A DNA stretch of 64,000 bases. Source: Litorimonas sp039975855. Lineage in GTDB: Bacteria > Pseudomonadota > Alphaproteobacteria > Caulobacterales > Maricaulaceae. The stretch covers positions 496,001 through 560,000 of the forward strand of contig JBDWGH010000003.1 of the NCBI GenBank assembly GCA_039975855.1. The letters are read 5' to 3'. Numbering within the stretch: the stretch's first letter is position 1; each line of letters starts with the position of its first letter. Positions 7,964-16,856 of the stretch are shown piece after piece. The position numbers and the translations under genes are program-made. The notes under the pieces were generated by a model, which worked only from the letters and a program-made list of their open reading frames with translations, was not told where the DNA came from and searched no databases.

Positions 7964-8980
7964 ATGCCTGCTCCGCTCTCCTGCATTATTGGACTGTCGG
8001 GCAAGCAGCTCAAAAAATCCGAATCTGTTTTTCTTCGCGATGCTAATCCTTGGGGGGTTATCCTCTTTGCCCGCAACGTTGAAAGTCCAGAACAGCTCCG
8101 CAAGCTGACAGGGGACATTCGCGATGCGATGGGTCGGAACACCTTGATTTTTGTTGATCAGGAAGGCGGCCGAGTTCAGCGTTTGCGCGCTCCGCATTGG
8201 CGGGCATTCCCGTCAGGTGATGATTATGCGGCGGTTTACACGCAAGATCGCGGAAACGGTTTGCGGGCTTGCTATCTTGGGCACAGGTTGATTGCTGATG
8301 ACTTGCGGGCGGTAGGCATTACCTCCGATTGCGCGCCTGTTTTGGATTTACCGCAAGCCGGTGCCGACCCTATTATTTCTGACCGGGCATTGGGGAGTAC
8401 GCCTGCCGATATTGTCGATATGGCTCATGCTGCAATGGCGGGTCTCATGTCGGGAGGGGTCGCGCCCGTTATAAAACATATTCCTGGTCATGGACGTGCG
8501 ACGGTTGATAGCCACAAGGCTTTGCCAAAAATTGACGCCGACCGAGAAACTTTGGAAAAATCAGACTTCCTGCCGTTTCGTAAGCTGCAGGACGCGCCCA
8601 TGGCGATGACGGCGCATGCGGTGTACTCCCATAATTCCAACTCGGCTGTGACCATTTCCCGCCGGTCTTTGACGGAACTCATTCGAACTGCGATAGGGTT
8701 TGATGGTTTGTTGATGACAGATGATTTGGATATGAAAGCGCTTACTGGGGATCTCACGATGAAAACGGAACGCGCGTTAAAGGCGGGGTGTGATATTGCG
8801 CTGCAGTGTTCGGGACGTTTAGTGGACAGCGTCAAAGTCGCGAAGGGGGCGCAAATTTTGACAGGCAAAGCATTGGGTCGTGCCGCGATTGCTGACAATT
8901 GCGCAGACCAAATCACCGGGTTTGATAGAAAAGCGGCCGAAGCAGAATTTGATGCTTTGATGGCGACTGTGTCCGCATGA
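7964..8980 (+). CDS. nagZ: Beta-N-acetylhexosaminidase
   Basis: Cytoplasmic family 3 glycoside hydrolase that removes N-acetylglucosamine from anhydromuropeptides during peptidoglycan recycling. The 338 residues cover one TIM-barrel domain with FVDQEGGRVQRL (about 63-74), the catalytic-loop motif KHIPGHGRATVDSH (171-184) with the Asp-His dyad, and the nucleophile motif MTDDLDM (251-257). Its start is 3 bp after the SPOR gene and its end overlaps scpA by ATGA, so these genes are translationally linked. Confidence 0.96.
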   Translation: MPAPLSCIIGLSGKQLKKSESVFLRDANPWGVILFARNVESPEQLRKLTGDIRDAMGRNTLIFVDQEGGRVQRLRAPHWRAFPSGDDYAAVYTQDRGNGLRACYLGHRLIADDLRAVGITSDCAPVLDLPQAGADPIISDRALGSTPADIVDMAHAAMAGLMSGGVAPVIKHIPGHGRATVDSHKALPKIDADRETLEKSDFLPFRKLQDAPMAMTAHAVYSHNSNSAVTISRRSLTELIRTAIGFDGLLMTDDLDMKALTGDLTMKTERALKAGCDIALQCSGRLVDSVKVAKGAQILTGKALGRAAIADNCADQITGFDRKAAEAEFDALMATVSA

Positions 8981-9813
8981 CTGAAGACTTCCAGGAAGAT
9001 ATGAAATTTGACGCAGCTAATGAGGCTGCTGATGAGGGTGAGGGACTTGTTCTCGACTTGGACGGTTATGGCGGCCCGTTGCATTTGCTTTTGGAGCTGG
9101 CGCGGAAACAAAAGGTAGACCTGGCAAGGTTATCGATTTTGGAGCTGGCCGAACAATACATTGCATTCATCAAATCCGCGCAAGATTTGCGGATTGAGTT
9201 GGCTGCTGACTATCTCGTTATGGCCGCGTGGCTTGCTTACCTGAAATCACGTTTAATCTTGCCGAGAGAAGCTGGGGAGGCCGAACCGGAAGCGGAGGAA
9301 CTCGCCGCGCATTTGGCGTTTCGTTTGGAACGACTGGAAGCGATGCGCCGTGCGGTCGACGGCCTCATGCGCTTGCCGGTAACAGGGGACGCCGTTCACG
9401 TGCGCGGTGCGCCGGAAGGATTACGTAGCCGTACTTCACCCATTTTTGAGGCAGAGATTTTTGACCTGTTGAAAGCCTATGGGACAACGCGTTCTCGCGC
9501 CGCTATCCGCAATCATAAACTTCCAAAACCACGTGTTATGAGCTTGGATGACGCTCGGAATCGCCTGCGGAGGGCGCTAAATGCCGTTGGCGTAGACATT
9601 TCCGATTGGGTCTCGCTGGATGATATGCTGCCGGATGGTGAAGACGTTGGGGTGGACGGTGTCCCTCAAGCCTCTGTGCGTGCCAGTTCCCTCCTTGCCG
9701 GATTAGAACTTGCCAAAGAAGGGCATATAGAATTGCGGCAAATGAAGGCCTTTGCGCCGATTTATCTACGCGGCAAAGCTGCTGAATCAAAGTCAGAAGA
9801 GAGTAAAGCATGA
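8977..9813 (+). CDS. scpA: Segregation and condensation protein A
   Basis: Kleisin subunit that bridges the SMC heads and, with ScpB, forms the condensin that organises and segregates the chromosome. The 278-residue protein shows the ScpA N-terminal signature GYGGPLHLLLELARKQKVDL and LAADYLVMAAWLAYLKSRLILPR, then a linker and the winged-helix C-terminal region ending in LLAGLELAKEGHIELRQ. It overlaps nagZ and scpB by four bases at both ends (ATGA), the usual tight arrangement of this operon. Confidence 0.95.
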   Translation: MTEDFQEDMKFDAANEAADEGEGLVLDLDGYGGPLHLLLELARKQKVDLARLSILELAEQYIAFIKSAQDLRIELAADYLVMAAWLAYLKSRLILPREAGEAEPEAEELAAHLAFRLERLEAMRRAVDGLMRLPVTGDAVHVRGAPEGLRSRTSPIFEAEIFDLLKAYGTTRSRAAIRNHKLPKPRVMSLDDARNRLRRALNAVGVDISDWVSLDDMLPDGEDVGVDGVPQASVRASSLLAGLELAKEGHIELRQMKAFAPIYLRGKAAESKSEESKA

Positions 9814-10553
9814 GCAAGACATCTGACCGAATAAATAAGGCCGCTGCGGGAATTGAGGCGGATGTCGTAAGCCTTACGGACCGATTGAAAACCGACGGCG
9901 ATATTGACGCCGATTTGAGGCATCTTGAAGCGCTTCTGTTTGCTGCAGTTGAACCAATTGATGTTCAAACTTTGCGCGAACGTATGCCAGAGGATGCGGA
10001 TGTTGGTGCGCTACTGGCGCGGTTAGTGCGTGATTATGAGGGTCGTGGGATCAATTTGGTACGCGTTGCGGATCGCTGGCGGTTCCAAACCGCGCCTGAC
10101 CTTGCACCGAATTTGATTGATGTAAAAGAAGCGCGTCGGAAATTGTCTAACGCCGCGTTAGAGACGCTCGCAATCGTTGCCTATCATCAGCCGGTTACGC
10201 GGGCGGAAATCGAAGACGTACGGGGTGTGGCCGTTTCTAAAGGAACGCTGGATGTTTTGATGGAGCTGGGGTGGCTTCGCCTACGGGGACGGCGCCGTAC
10301 CCCTGGACGTCCGGTCACTTACGGGACAACAGATGGATTTCTGGCTCATTTCAATCTGGAAACAATCTCTGATTTGCCGGGACGTGAAGACCTGAAAGCC
10401 GCTGGTTTGCTTGATCCACGCCTGCCAAAAGACTTCGAAATGCCCGAACCTATGATGGTTGATGATCTATCCGGAGACGAAGACCCGCTTGAGGATGAAG
10501 ATGAACCAGAGTTTTTTGAAGATTTTTTGGATGAAGACGACGACGGCGCGTAA
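9810..10553 (+). CDS. scpB: Segregation and condensation protein B
   Basis: Winged-helix partner of ScpA in the SMC complex. Of 247 residues, about 28-200 form the two winged-helix domains, with HLEALLFAAVEPID, ALETLAIVAYHQPVTRAEIE and the conserved RGRRRTPGRPVTYGTTDGFL. The C-terminal 35 or so residues are an extreme acidic tail (Glu/Asp-rich), common in alphaproteobacterial homologues. Start overlaps the scpA stop by four bases. Confidence 0.95.
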   Translation: MSKTSDRINKAAAGIEADVVSLTDRLKTDGDIDADLRHLEALLFAAVEPIDVQTLRERMPEDADVGALLARLVRDYEGRGINLVRVADRWRFQTAPDLAPNLIDVKEARRKLSNAALETLAIVAYHQPVTRAEIEDVRGVAVSKGTLDVLMELGWLRLRGRRRTPGRPVTYGTTDGFLAHFNLETISDLPGREDLKAAGLLDPRLPKDFEMPEPMMVDDLSGDEDPLEDEDEPEFFEDFLDEDDDGA

Positions 10554-10614
10554 AACAGGTTGAAGCCTCGCGCTTGTCTCTCTATCTCTAGGGTGAACGC
10601 TAAAGGATTTTTCC

Positions 10615-10830
10615 ATGCCACATTGGTCCGGACTACTAATTATCGCTGTTATTGTGCTCGTCATCTTCGGTGGGCGCGGTAAAATTTCTTCTATCATGGG
10701 TGACGTGGGGAAGGGGATTAACTCTTTCCGCAAAGGTCTAAAAGACAATGTTGAAGACATGAAAGATGCCGCAGATGAGGCTCTTGATGTCACGCCCAAA
10801 GCTGAAGATATCAAGGTCAAGAAGAAGTAG
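10615..10830 (+). CDS. tatA: Sec-independent translocase protein TatA
   Basis: Oligomerising subunit that forms the pore or membrane-weakening patch for folded-protein export. 71 residues: a single N-terminal transmembrane helix (about 5-20, LLIIAVIVLVIFGG), the hinge with GRGKISSIMGDVGKGINSFRKG, an amphipathic helix and a charged tail. The first gene of a tatABC cluster; the 61-bp gap after scpB may hold its own promoter, but I see no convincing one. Confidence 0.95.
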   Translation: MPHWSGLLIIAVIVLVIFGGRGKISSIMGDVGKGINSFRKGLKDNVEDMKDAADEALDVTPKAEDIKVKKK

Positions 10831-10857
10831 GCTTTCATCTTAGAAGGGCTAAGGCCC

Positions 10858-11220
10858 ATGCTCCCATCTATCGGTTTTCCCGAAATGCTCGTAATCGTTT
10901 TATTGGCGATTATTTTTGTCGGGCCTAAAGATCTGCCGCAACTCATGCGAACAATTGGTCAGTGGATGGCTCGCATCAAAGCCATGGGGAACGAGTTCAA
11001 GTCCGCATTTGATGACATGGATATAGACAGTGAAGTCTCTGCTATCCGTCGCGAAATTGAGGAGATGAAGTCTCTGGGTAAGCTGGCGCCTGATTTGGAT
11101 AATGAAATGCGCGATTTGAACGAAGATATTCGTAAAGGCACGGATATGTCTTCACCTCATACGCCTGACCCAAAGCCCTCTCAATCAAAGCCAGAAGACG
11201 AAACGCCGTCTGATGACTGA
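10858..11220 (+). CDS. tatB: Sec-independent translocase protein TatB
   Basis: With TatC forms the receptor for twin-arginine signal peptides. 120 residues: N-terminal membrane helix with the TatB signature GFPEMLVIVLLAIIFVGPKDLP, then a long amphipathic/coiled helix rich in Glu, Lys and Asp, and a Pro/Ser tail. The start is 27 bp after tatA and the end overlaps tatC by eight bases. Confidence 0.95.
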   Translation: MLPSIGFPEMLVIVLLAIIFVGPKDLPQLMRTIGQWMARIKAMGNEFKSAFDDMDIDSEVSAIRREIEEMKSLGKLAPDLDNEMRDLNEDIRKGTDMSSPHTPDPKPSQSKPEDETPSDD

Positions 11221-12037
11221 GAAAATCGAATATCAAGACGAGGTCGCTGCAAGCGAAGCTCCATTGCTCGATCATTTGTTGGAGCTGCGGACGCGGCTCA
11301 TTAAAATGTGCCTGGCATTGGCTGTCGGATGCATCATTTGTGCGCCGTTTCTAAAGCAAATTATCGCCTTCCTGATGCGGCCCTTCGAGGTTGCTCTTAT
11401 CCGCTACAATGTAGGCTTGGTTGAGAAAGGCATCGAGCCAATTGATTTGGGTTTGATTGCGACCCACCCGCTGGAAACCTTCTTCGTCAAAATGAAGATC
11501 GCGCTATTTGGCGGGGTCATTATTGCTTTTCCGATTATCGCGTTTCAAATTTACCGCTTTGTTGCGCCTGGGCTCTATAAAACTGAGCGCTCAGCTTTTT
11601 TGCCATATCTCATTCTTTCGCCGATCCTGTTTTTTGCTGGGGCGACTATGGTGTTTTTATTCGTCTTCCCATTCGTAATGGAGTTTGCTTTGAATCAGCA
11701 GAATCTGGGGGCTGGGGAGACAATTGAGCTCATGACAAAAGTGAGTGACTATCTCTCGCTCTCAATGGTCTTGTTCCTTGCTTTTGGTTTGGCTTTTCAA
11801 CTGCCAGTCATTCTTTCTTTGTTGGGCCGAATAGGAATTGTCACTGCGGACGGCCTGCGAGGGAAACGAAAATATGCTGTTTTGGGCATCGCGGTCTTCG
11901 CAGCATTCGCGACGCCACCGGACCCGATCACCCAGTTCATTTTGGGCGGCGCAATTTATCTTCTTTATGAAATTTCTATCGTTAGCGTCGCAATTTTGCA
12001 GCGTCCGAAGCCTGAAATTGCTGAGGAAGCTGCCTAG
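11213..12037 (+). CDS. tatC: Sec-independent translocase protein TatC
   Basis: Polytopic receptor that recognises the twin-arginine motif. The 274-residue protein begins with the conserved LLDHLLELRTRLIK cytoplasmic segment and has six predicted membrane helices, with HPLETFFVKMKIALFGG (first periplasmic region/helix 2) and FAAFATPPDPITQ (last periplasmic loop) as family signatures. Eight-base overlap with tatB argues for coupled translation. A Tat-type substrate, the M48 lipoprotein at 47.1 kb, lies in this same window. Confidence 0.96.
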   Translation: MTEKIEYQDEVAASEAPLLDHLLELRTRLIKMCLALAVGCIICAPFLKQIIAFLMRPFEVALIRYNVGLVEKGIEPIDLGLIATHPLETFFVKMKIALFGGVIIAFPIIAFQIYRFVAPGLYKTERSAFLPYLILSPILFFAGATMVFLFVFPFVMEFALNQQNLGAGETIELMTKVSDYLSLSMVLFLAFGLAFQLPVILSLLGRIGIVTADGLRGKRKYAVLGIAVFAAFATPPDPITQFILGGAIYLLYEISIVSVAILQRPKPEIAEEAA

Positions 12038-12118
12038 TAAAGAGAGTTCGCTTAGCCTTTCGTTAATCACGTTCCTTCATAGTCTTCGGGATTTTAACGT
12101 TTGCGATGGGACTGTGAC

Positions 12119-12952
12119 ATGCGCGCGACTACACTTTTATTGACTGCAGCATTTACCTTATGCGGCACCGCAGCTTTTGCTCAATCGAGTTACAACATCG
12201 TTGTTGAGCCAGTCGGGCAATCAATCGATTCTATTATCAATGCTCCAGTAGAGTATGATGAGAACGGCGTTGTGAAAGCTCAGCATTTTAATGCGGATGA
12301 CCTCACGGAAGAAGAATATCAGGCGCTTTTGGATGAAGCTGACCGTATCCGCGCCTATCGTGATGCCAATGGTTTAAATTTTGAAGATGAGTATGTTTAT
12401 CCTGAAACTCAGGCGACGACAGTTGTTGAGAGAGCTCCAAGCTATCAAGTCGAGCTTTTTGCGCCTCAAACATCCACTGCACCGTCTTCGACAGTAACGA
12501 CGTCGGCTCTTAAAACACACACCGTTTCCAAGGGTGATACGCTCTACAATATCTCTAAGCGATACGACACGACTGTTCAGTCCATTCAGACCGAAAATGG
12601 TTTAGCGGGAACTACTCTGTCAATCGGACAGAGGATTCGTATTCCGGGCGTAATTGTCGAGAGCATCAACATGGTCTCACAGCCAATTTTTGCAAGCGCG
12701 CCGATCCAAGATGGCTATGTAACGCGCCGAATTGTTCAACCAGCTCCAGTTATCGAGCAGGTTCAAATCGAGTCGATAGCTGCTTCCGAAGCGGTTTATG
12801 CCGTTCTTCCAAAGGATACGCTTTACTCAATTTCTCGCCGAACATGTGTCGGGGTTAAAGACATTATTGCAAAGAATGATATTGCTAATCCAAACGCTTT
12901 GACACCGGGTCAACGTATCACTTTGCCCGTCGGACACTGCCTAACGCGCTAA
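12119..12952 (+). CDS. Secreted protein with two LysM domains
   Basis: 277-residue periplasmic protein. The ATG at 12119 gives a clean type I signal peptide (MRATTLLLTAAFTLCGTAAFA, cut before Gln22); an in-frame ATG at 12101 would add a poor n-region. Two LysM peptidoglycan-binding repeats are visible at about 134-176 (HTVSKGDTLYNISKRY ... GQRIRIP) and 226-270 (YAVLPKDTLYSISRRT ... GQRITLP). No M23 peptidase or other catalytic domain follows, so it looks like a wall-binding adaptor rather than an enzyme. In relatives an M23/LysM protein often stands between pcm/surE and yajC; here only this non-catalytic protein is present. Confidence 0.88.
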   Translation: MRATTLLLTAAFTLCGTAAFAQSSYNIVVEPVGQSIDSIINAPVEYDENGVVKAQHFNADDLTEEEYQALLDEADRIRAYRDANGLNFEDEYVYPETQATTVVERAPSYQVELFAPQTSTAPSSTVTTSALKTHTVSKGDTLYNISKRYDTTVQSIQTENGLAGTTLSIGQRIRIPGVIVESINMVSQPIFASAPIQDGYVTRRIVQPAPVIEQVQIESIAASEAVYAVLPKDTLYSISRRTCVGVKDIIAKNDIANPNALTPGQRITLPVGHCLTR

Positions 12953-12966
12953 GCAAATCAATTACA

Positions 12967-12991
12967 CCGCCATTGCGCGTTGCAATGGCGG
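12967..12991 (+). terminator. Strong hairpin between the LysM gene and yajC
   Basis: A perfect 10-bp stem (CCGCCATTGC/GCAATGGCGG) with a five-base loop begins 14 bp after the LysM gene stop. There is no T-run, so it is either a Rho-assisted terminator or an mRNA 3' stabiliser. It separates the LysM gene from the yajC-secDF unit. Confidence 0.5.
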
Positions 12992-13068
12992 ATTGCCTCC
13001 CTATATACCGTTCTAATTCAACCGAGCGGGTAGACCCCGCCGCCCATAGAGTTTGACGCGGGGACCAC

Positions 13069-13383
13069 ATGCTGATCACACTTATACAACAATCTGCACC
13101 GAGCGCCGGCGGTTCAATTATGAACTCATTGCTATTGTTTGGTCCGCTAATCCTGATCTTCTATTTTCTTATTTTGCGCCCGCAGAGCCAACAGGCGAAA
13201 AAACACAAGGCTATGGTTGCCGAACTGCAACGCGGTGATGAAATTATTACCCGCGGCGGATTGATCGGGAAGATTAAGAAAGTGAATGATGACGAAATCA
13301 TCATCACATCCGGTACATCCGAATTGAAAGTCGCCCGGGCAATGGTGGCTGCCAAACACGATAAGATACCGGCCAACGACTAG
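13069..13383 (+). CDS. yajC: Sec translocon accessory protein YajC
   Basis: Small single-pass inner-membrane partner of SecDF. 104 residues: short periplasmic N-terminus, one helix (about 19-40, LLLFGPLILIFYFLILRPQ) directly followed by the hallmark RPQSQQAKKHKAM, and a cytoplasmic beta-rich domain (GDEIITRGGLIGKIKKV). First gene of yajC-secD-secF; the 40-bp gap to secD is short. Confidence 0.96.
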   Translation: MLITLIQQSAPSAGGSIMNSLLLFGPLILIFYFLILRPQSQQAKKHKAMVAELQRGDEIITRGGLIGKIKKVNDDEIIITSGTSELKVARAMVAAKHDKIPAND

Positions 13384-13423
13384 AATTATCTTCCTTCAAA
13401 TCCTCGGCTAAAGGCTTGAGCGT

Positions 13424-15055
13424 ATGCTGTTTTTCTCCCGTTCCAAGATTTTGATGATTTGCGGCGCTGTCTTTATTGGACTGCTGCTCGCAATCCCAAA
13501 TGCTCTCAATGAAACAACTCGGGAGAAGATGCCAAATGCTTTCCAGCGTACGATTAATCTCGGGCTCGATCTACAGGGCGGGGCGCATATGCTTTTGGAG
13601 GTCGACCTATCCTCTATCCTTGATCAAGCGCTCATCAACGAACGGACGGCTATTAATGATGCCTTCCGCCGCGCCGAGGACCGTCCGAGTACAGAGTTTG
13701 TTCGAACCGATGACGGAACGATTCTTGCGCGTATGCGTACCAAGGAAGACGCAGATAAAGCTATGCCGCTCCTGCGGGCCTTGTCTCAGCCAGTCGACCC
13801 GACTCAACTCAACTCTGCGAAAACGACTCGTGTAGAGCGCGAAACAGACAAGAATATCCGGGTCACGATTACAGACCAGAATATTGAATATATCCGTAAG
13901 CAAACGATTGAAAAGTCTATTGGCGTTTTGGGTCGACGGATTGACCCAAATGGTAACCTTGAACTGATCCTTGCGCCTGAGGGTGACAAACGTATCCTGC
14001 TGCAAGTGCCGGGCGCGCAGAACATTGATGAGATTAAAGAGCGCATCAATAAATCGGCGAACCTTTCTTTTCACCTCGTGAACGAAAAAGATTCGACCAA
14101 TGAGCAGGCGATGTCGGTGGCTATGGAAACCGGCCGTGTCGCAGCCGGTGATAAATATTACCCATTTTCGGCAGAAAACGGTCGTGGAGGCGGTCTGATT
14201 GTTGTTGATCGGACGCGTATTACTGGCGAATGTCTAAAGGACTCCTCTGGTGGCCCGCACCCAACTGGTCCTGGAGCGGTTGTGAACTTCTCGTTTAATG
14301 TTGCTTGCGCCACAGAGTTTGGTCGCATGACCGCACGCAATATCAACAAACGTTTTGCTGTTATTCTTGATGGTGAGATTATTACAGCCCCGAATATTAA
14401 CACTGCCATCACAGGTGGCTCGGGCTATATTGAGGGTGGATTCACAATGGAATCTGCTCGCGACTTAGCGCTTCTTTTAAATGCGGGTGCATTGCCGGCG
14501 AAATTGACAATCGTTGAAGAACGCACGGTTGATCCGTCTCTCGGTGCCGACTCAATCCGCGCCGGTAAAGTAGCATCCGCAATCGGTCTTTTAGGCGTCT
14601 TTATCTTCATGTGGCTGAGCTATGGTTTACGTTTTGGCACCATTGCGAATATGGCCTTGGCAACGAACATTATTTTGATCGCTGCTGCGCTTTCACTCTT
14701 TGGCTCAACGCTCACCTTGCCTGGGATTGCTGGTATCATCCTAACGATTGGTATGGCGGTGGATGCCAACGTGCTGATCTTTGAACGTATTCGGGAGGAG
14801 ACCTATAACGGTAAAACCCCGATTAATGCGATTGAGACCGGATATAAGCGCTCTATGGCGCCTATCCTTGATGCTAACATCACCACACTGATTGCTGCGA
14901 TTACGCTCTACTTCGTCGGTTCCGGCCCAGTACGAGGCTTCGCCGTGACGCTTGCCATTGGTATCGTCATGTCAGTGTTCACCGCTGTTATTTTTGCGCG
15001 CTTACTGACGGCCACTTGGCTGCGCGGTAAACGTCCTAAAACGTTACCGATTTAA
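13424..15055 (+). CDS. secD: Protein translocase subunit SecD
   Basis: Uses the proton gradient to pull exported proteins out of the Sec channel on the periplasmic side. 543 residues: helix 1 at about 6-24, LGLDLQGGAHMLLEVD (SecD/SecF N-terminal motif), a large periplasmic P1 domain, and five C-terminal helices of RND type including GMAVDANVLIFERIREE with the conserved Asp of the proton path. Ten bases separate it from secF. Confidence 0.97.
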   Translation: MLFFSRSKILMICGAVFIGLLLAIPNALNETTREKMPNAFQRTINLGLDLQGGAHMLLEVDLSSILDQALINERTAINDAFRRAEDRPSTEFVRTDDGTILARMRTKEDADKAMPLLRALSQPVDPTQLNSAKTTRVERETDKNIRVTITDQNIEYIRKQTIEKSIGVLGRRIDPNGNLELILAPEGDKRILLQVPGAQNIDEIKERINKSANLSFHLVNEKDSTNEQAMSVAMETGRVAAGDKYYPFSAENGRGGGLIVVDRTRITGECLKDSSGGPHPTGPGAVVNFSFNVACATEFGRMTARNINKRFAVILDGEIITAPNINTAITGGSGYIEGGFTMESARDLALLLNAGALPAKLTIVEERTVDPSLGADSIRAGKVASAIGLLGVFIFMWLSYGLRFGTIANMALATNIILIAAALSLFGSTLTLPGIAGIILTIGMAVDANVLIFERIREETYNGKTPINAIETGYKRSMAPILDANITTLIAAITLYFVGSGPVRGFAVTLAIGIVMSVFTAVIFARLLTATWLRGKRPKTLPI

Positions 15056-15065
15056 GGCTGATCCG

Positions 15066-16055
15066 ATGAAAGATATTTCACTCGTCCGCATCCTGCCACA
15101 GGAACCGCGCGTCCCATTTATAAATGTGCGCAGGATTGCTGCTGCGTTGTCTATCCTCGCAATTATCGGCTCAATTTTTCTCTTCACAACACGTGGTTTG
15201 AATTACGGAATCGATTTCACCGGCGGTACGGTTATCGAAATCAATACCAATGAAGACCCTGATGACGAGGCCATTCGGAATGCTTTGATCGATATGGGTT
15301 TCAATGGCGCCACCGTTCAAGGTATTCAGCCGCCGGTTGGCGCTTTGGACCAAGACGGCAACCCAATCACGCACCGTCTCATGCGAATTGGTCTTCAGCT
15401 CCAAGATGAAACCGGTGAGGCAGGCCAGGGCGCACAACAAGCTGCCTTGGATCGCGCGAAAGAGGGTTTGCAAGAACGCATTGGCGATTTTTATGTGCGA
15501 AATACGGAGGTTGTAGGATCACAAGTTTCTGGCGAGTTGCGCCGAAAAGGTATCATGTCCGTCGCTTTGGCTTTGTTGATGGTGCTTGGCTATATTTGGT
15601 TCCGGTTTGAATGGCAGTTCGGTTTGGGCGCTGTTCTCGCTTTGGCGCATGATGTCATTTTGACCATCGGCGTTTTCAGCCTGACACAGATCGAATTTAA
15701 CCTAACAATTATCGCGGCGATCTTGACCATTGTTGGTTACTCGCTCAACGATACTGTGATTGTTTATGATCGTATTCGAGAGAACCTTCGTAAATTCAAG
15801 AAGATGCCTTTGCCCGAGGTTTTAAATATCTCAATCAATGATACGCTCTCTCGGACAATCCTGACATCTTTGACCACGCTATTAGCGCTAATCGCACTTT
15901 ATATTCTGGGTGGGTCGGCGTTGAAGGGCTTCTCATTCGCGATGATTTGGGGGGTTTTCGTCGGGACGTATTCGTCAATCTTCGTCGCGTCGCCACTCTT
16001 GCTGGCACTGAGACTAAAACGCGGCGTCAATACTGGCGGCGAACGACCGGATTGA
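15066..16055 (+). CDS. secF: Protein translocase subunit SecF
   Basis: Forms the SecDF complex. 329 residues with helix 1 (about 24-43), the GLNYGIDFTGGTVIEI motif, a small periplasmic domain of about 80 residues, and five further helices including YSLNDTVIVYDRIREN. Last gene of the yajC-secD-secF unit; its stop is 7 bp from the stop of the convergent sodX. Confidence 0.97.
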   Translation: MKDISLVRILPQEPRVPFINVRRIAAALSILAIIGSIFLFTTRGLNYGIDFTGGTVIEINTNEDPDDEAIRNALIDMGFNGATVQGIQPPVGALDQDGNPITHRLMRIGLQLQDETGEAGQGAQQAALDRAKEGLQERIGDFYVRNTEVVGSQVSGELRRKGIMSVALALLMVLGYIWFRFEWQFGLGAVLALAHDVILTIGVFSLTQIEFNLTIIAAILTIVGYSLNDTVIVYDRIRENLRKFKKMPLPEVLNISINDTLSRTILTSLTTLLALIALYILGGSALKGFSFAMIWGVFVGTYSSIFVASPLLLALRLKRGVNTGGERPD

Positions 16056-16062
16056 TTGTATC

Positions 16063-16356
16063 CTAGAGCCGCTTTAGCCCCTTTGGCGTTATTGCTAATC
16101 GGGCTCGGCCTTTTATATTCTTAAGTGCGACATGACCTAGCGCCTCCGTTGAGGTGCTTTCCGGTCCATCGCCTTCTAGGTTTATTGAATCCCCCGAAAC
16201 AGATGCGATGCGTTTTACAATCACACCGTATTTTGGGTGGTCCACCAAAACGACAAAGCCCGCGCGGACCGCACGGGCTTTGGTAACCAGTAAATAATCG
16301 CCAGGAGCCAGCGTCGGAGTCATAGACTCGCCGCGCACCTTGACGAATTTAAACAT
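16063..16356 (-). CDS. sodX: Nickel-type superoxide dismutase maturation protease
   Basis: Predicted S24/S26-family peptidase that removes the SodN propeptide so that His1 and the nickel hook are exposed. The 97-residue mini-peptidase has the serine in RGESMTPTLAPGDYLLV (Ser11) and the general-base lysine in GVIVKRIASVSGD (Lys48), the dyad of LexA/signal-peptidase-like enzymes. It lacks the membrane anchor of true signal peptidase I. The start ATG overlaps the sodN stop by one base (TAATG), so translation is coupled; this sodN-sodX pairing is the main reason for the specific name. Confidence 0.9.
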   Translation of the reverse strand: MFKFVKVRGESMTPTLAPGDYLLVTKARAVRAGFVVLVDHPKYGVIVKRIASVSGDSINLEGDGPESTSTEALGHVALKNIKGRARLAITPKGLKRL

Positions 16357-16847
16357 TAGAGATCAGGTTCGACGACTTCGACGTTTGGTGCATATGGCGT
16401 CGTGACTTTCTTCGTCTTAACACCTTTGGAGGCCCAGAAGATTTCGGCAAATTCATTTGCGGCCGCGACGAGCTTCTCACCATCTTCGCGATGTAGGTCT
16501 TGTTTCACAGCGGAACCGGCCAACATGATCGCATGTGCGGCGTCATGGCACTTGGCCATATCTTCTTGGTTCTTGGGTTTCATGAAATCACCCCAGATAA
16601 TGCGGGTCTGGTGTTTGCAGTTTTCAGCCATTTCTTCTTTTTTGGCTGTATTGCGTGCGACCTGCATTGCAAAACCTGTGTCGGACAATCCTTTGTCTTT
16701 AAGGCTCAAAAGAATGTCGATCTGGCGAAGGGCTGAGACGGCGTAATATGTGACGATGCGGGCGTCATAAATGCCGCATGGAATGTCGCAATGTGCGTCG
16801 GCGGTTGCGATGTTAGAATCGAATTTTGAAATCAGTGAATGTAACAT
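16356..16847 (-). CDS. sodN: Nickel superoxide dismutase
   Basis: Disproportionates superoxide in the cytoplasm using nickel instead of Fe, Mn or Cu/Zn. The 163-residue precursor has an 18-residue propeptide followed by the nickel hook HCDIPCGIYD: His19, Cys20 and Cys24 become His1, Cys2 and Cys6 after cleavage. The rest is the four-helix bundle expected for the family, with CKHQTRIIWGDFMKP in the middle. The C-terminus is about 20 residues longer than the Streptomyces form (ending VEVVEPDL). The gene lies between a small His-rich membrane protein and sodX in one minus-strand unit, so metal supply and processing are co-encoded. Confidence 0.96.
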   Translation of the reverse strand: MLHSLISKFDSNIATADAHCDIPCGIYDARIVTYYAVSALRQIDILLSLKDKGLSDTGFAMQVARNTAKKEEMAENCKHQTRIIWGDFMKPKNQEDMAKCHDAAHAIMLAGSAVKQDLHREDGEKLVAAANEFAEIFWASKGVKTKKVTTPYAPNVEVVEPDL

Positions 16848-16856
16848 TTTCGCTCC

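Noticed and set aside
7337..8197. 286-codon open frame on the minus strand
   Set aside because: It lies opposite the SPOR and nagZ genes, is Arg/Trp/Cys-rich and low in family motifs, and is a shadow of the coding strand.
8488..9111. 207-codon minus-strand frame
   Set aside because: Opposite nagZ and scpA, no ribosome-binding site, no family pattern.
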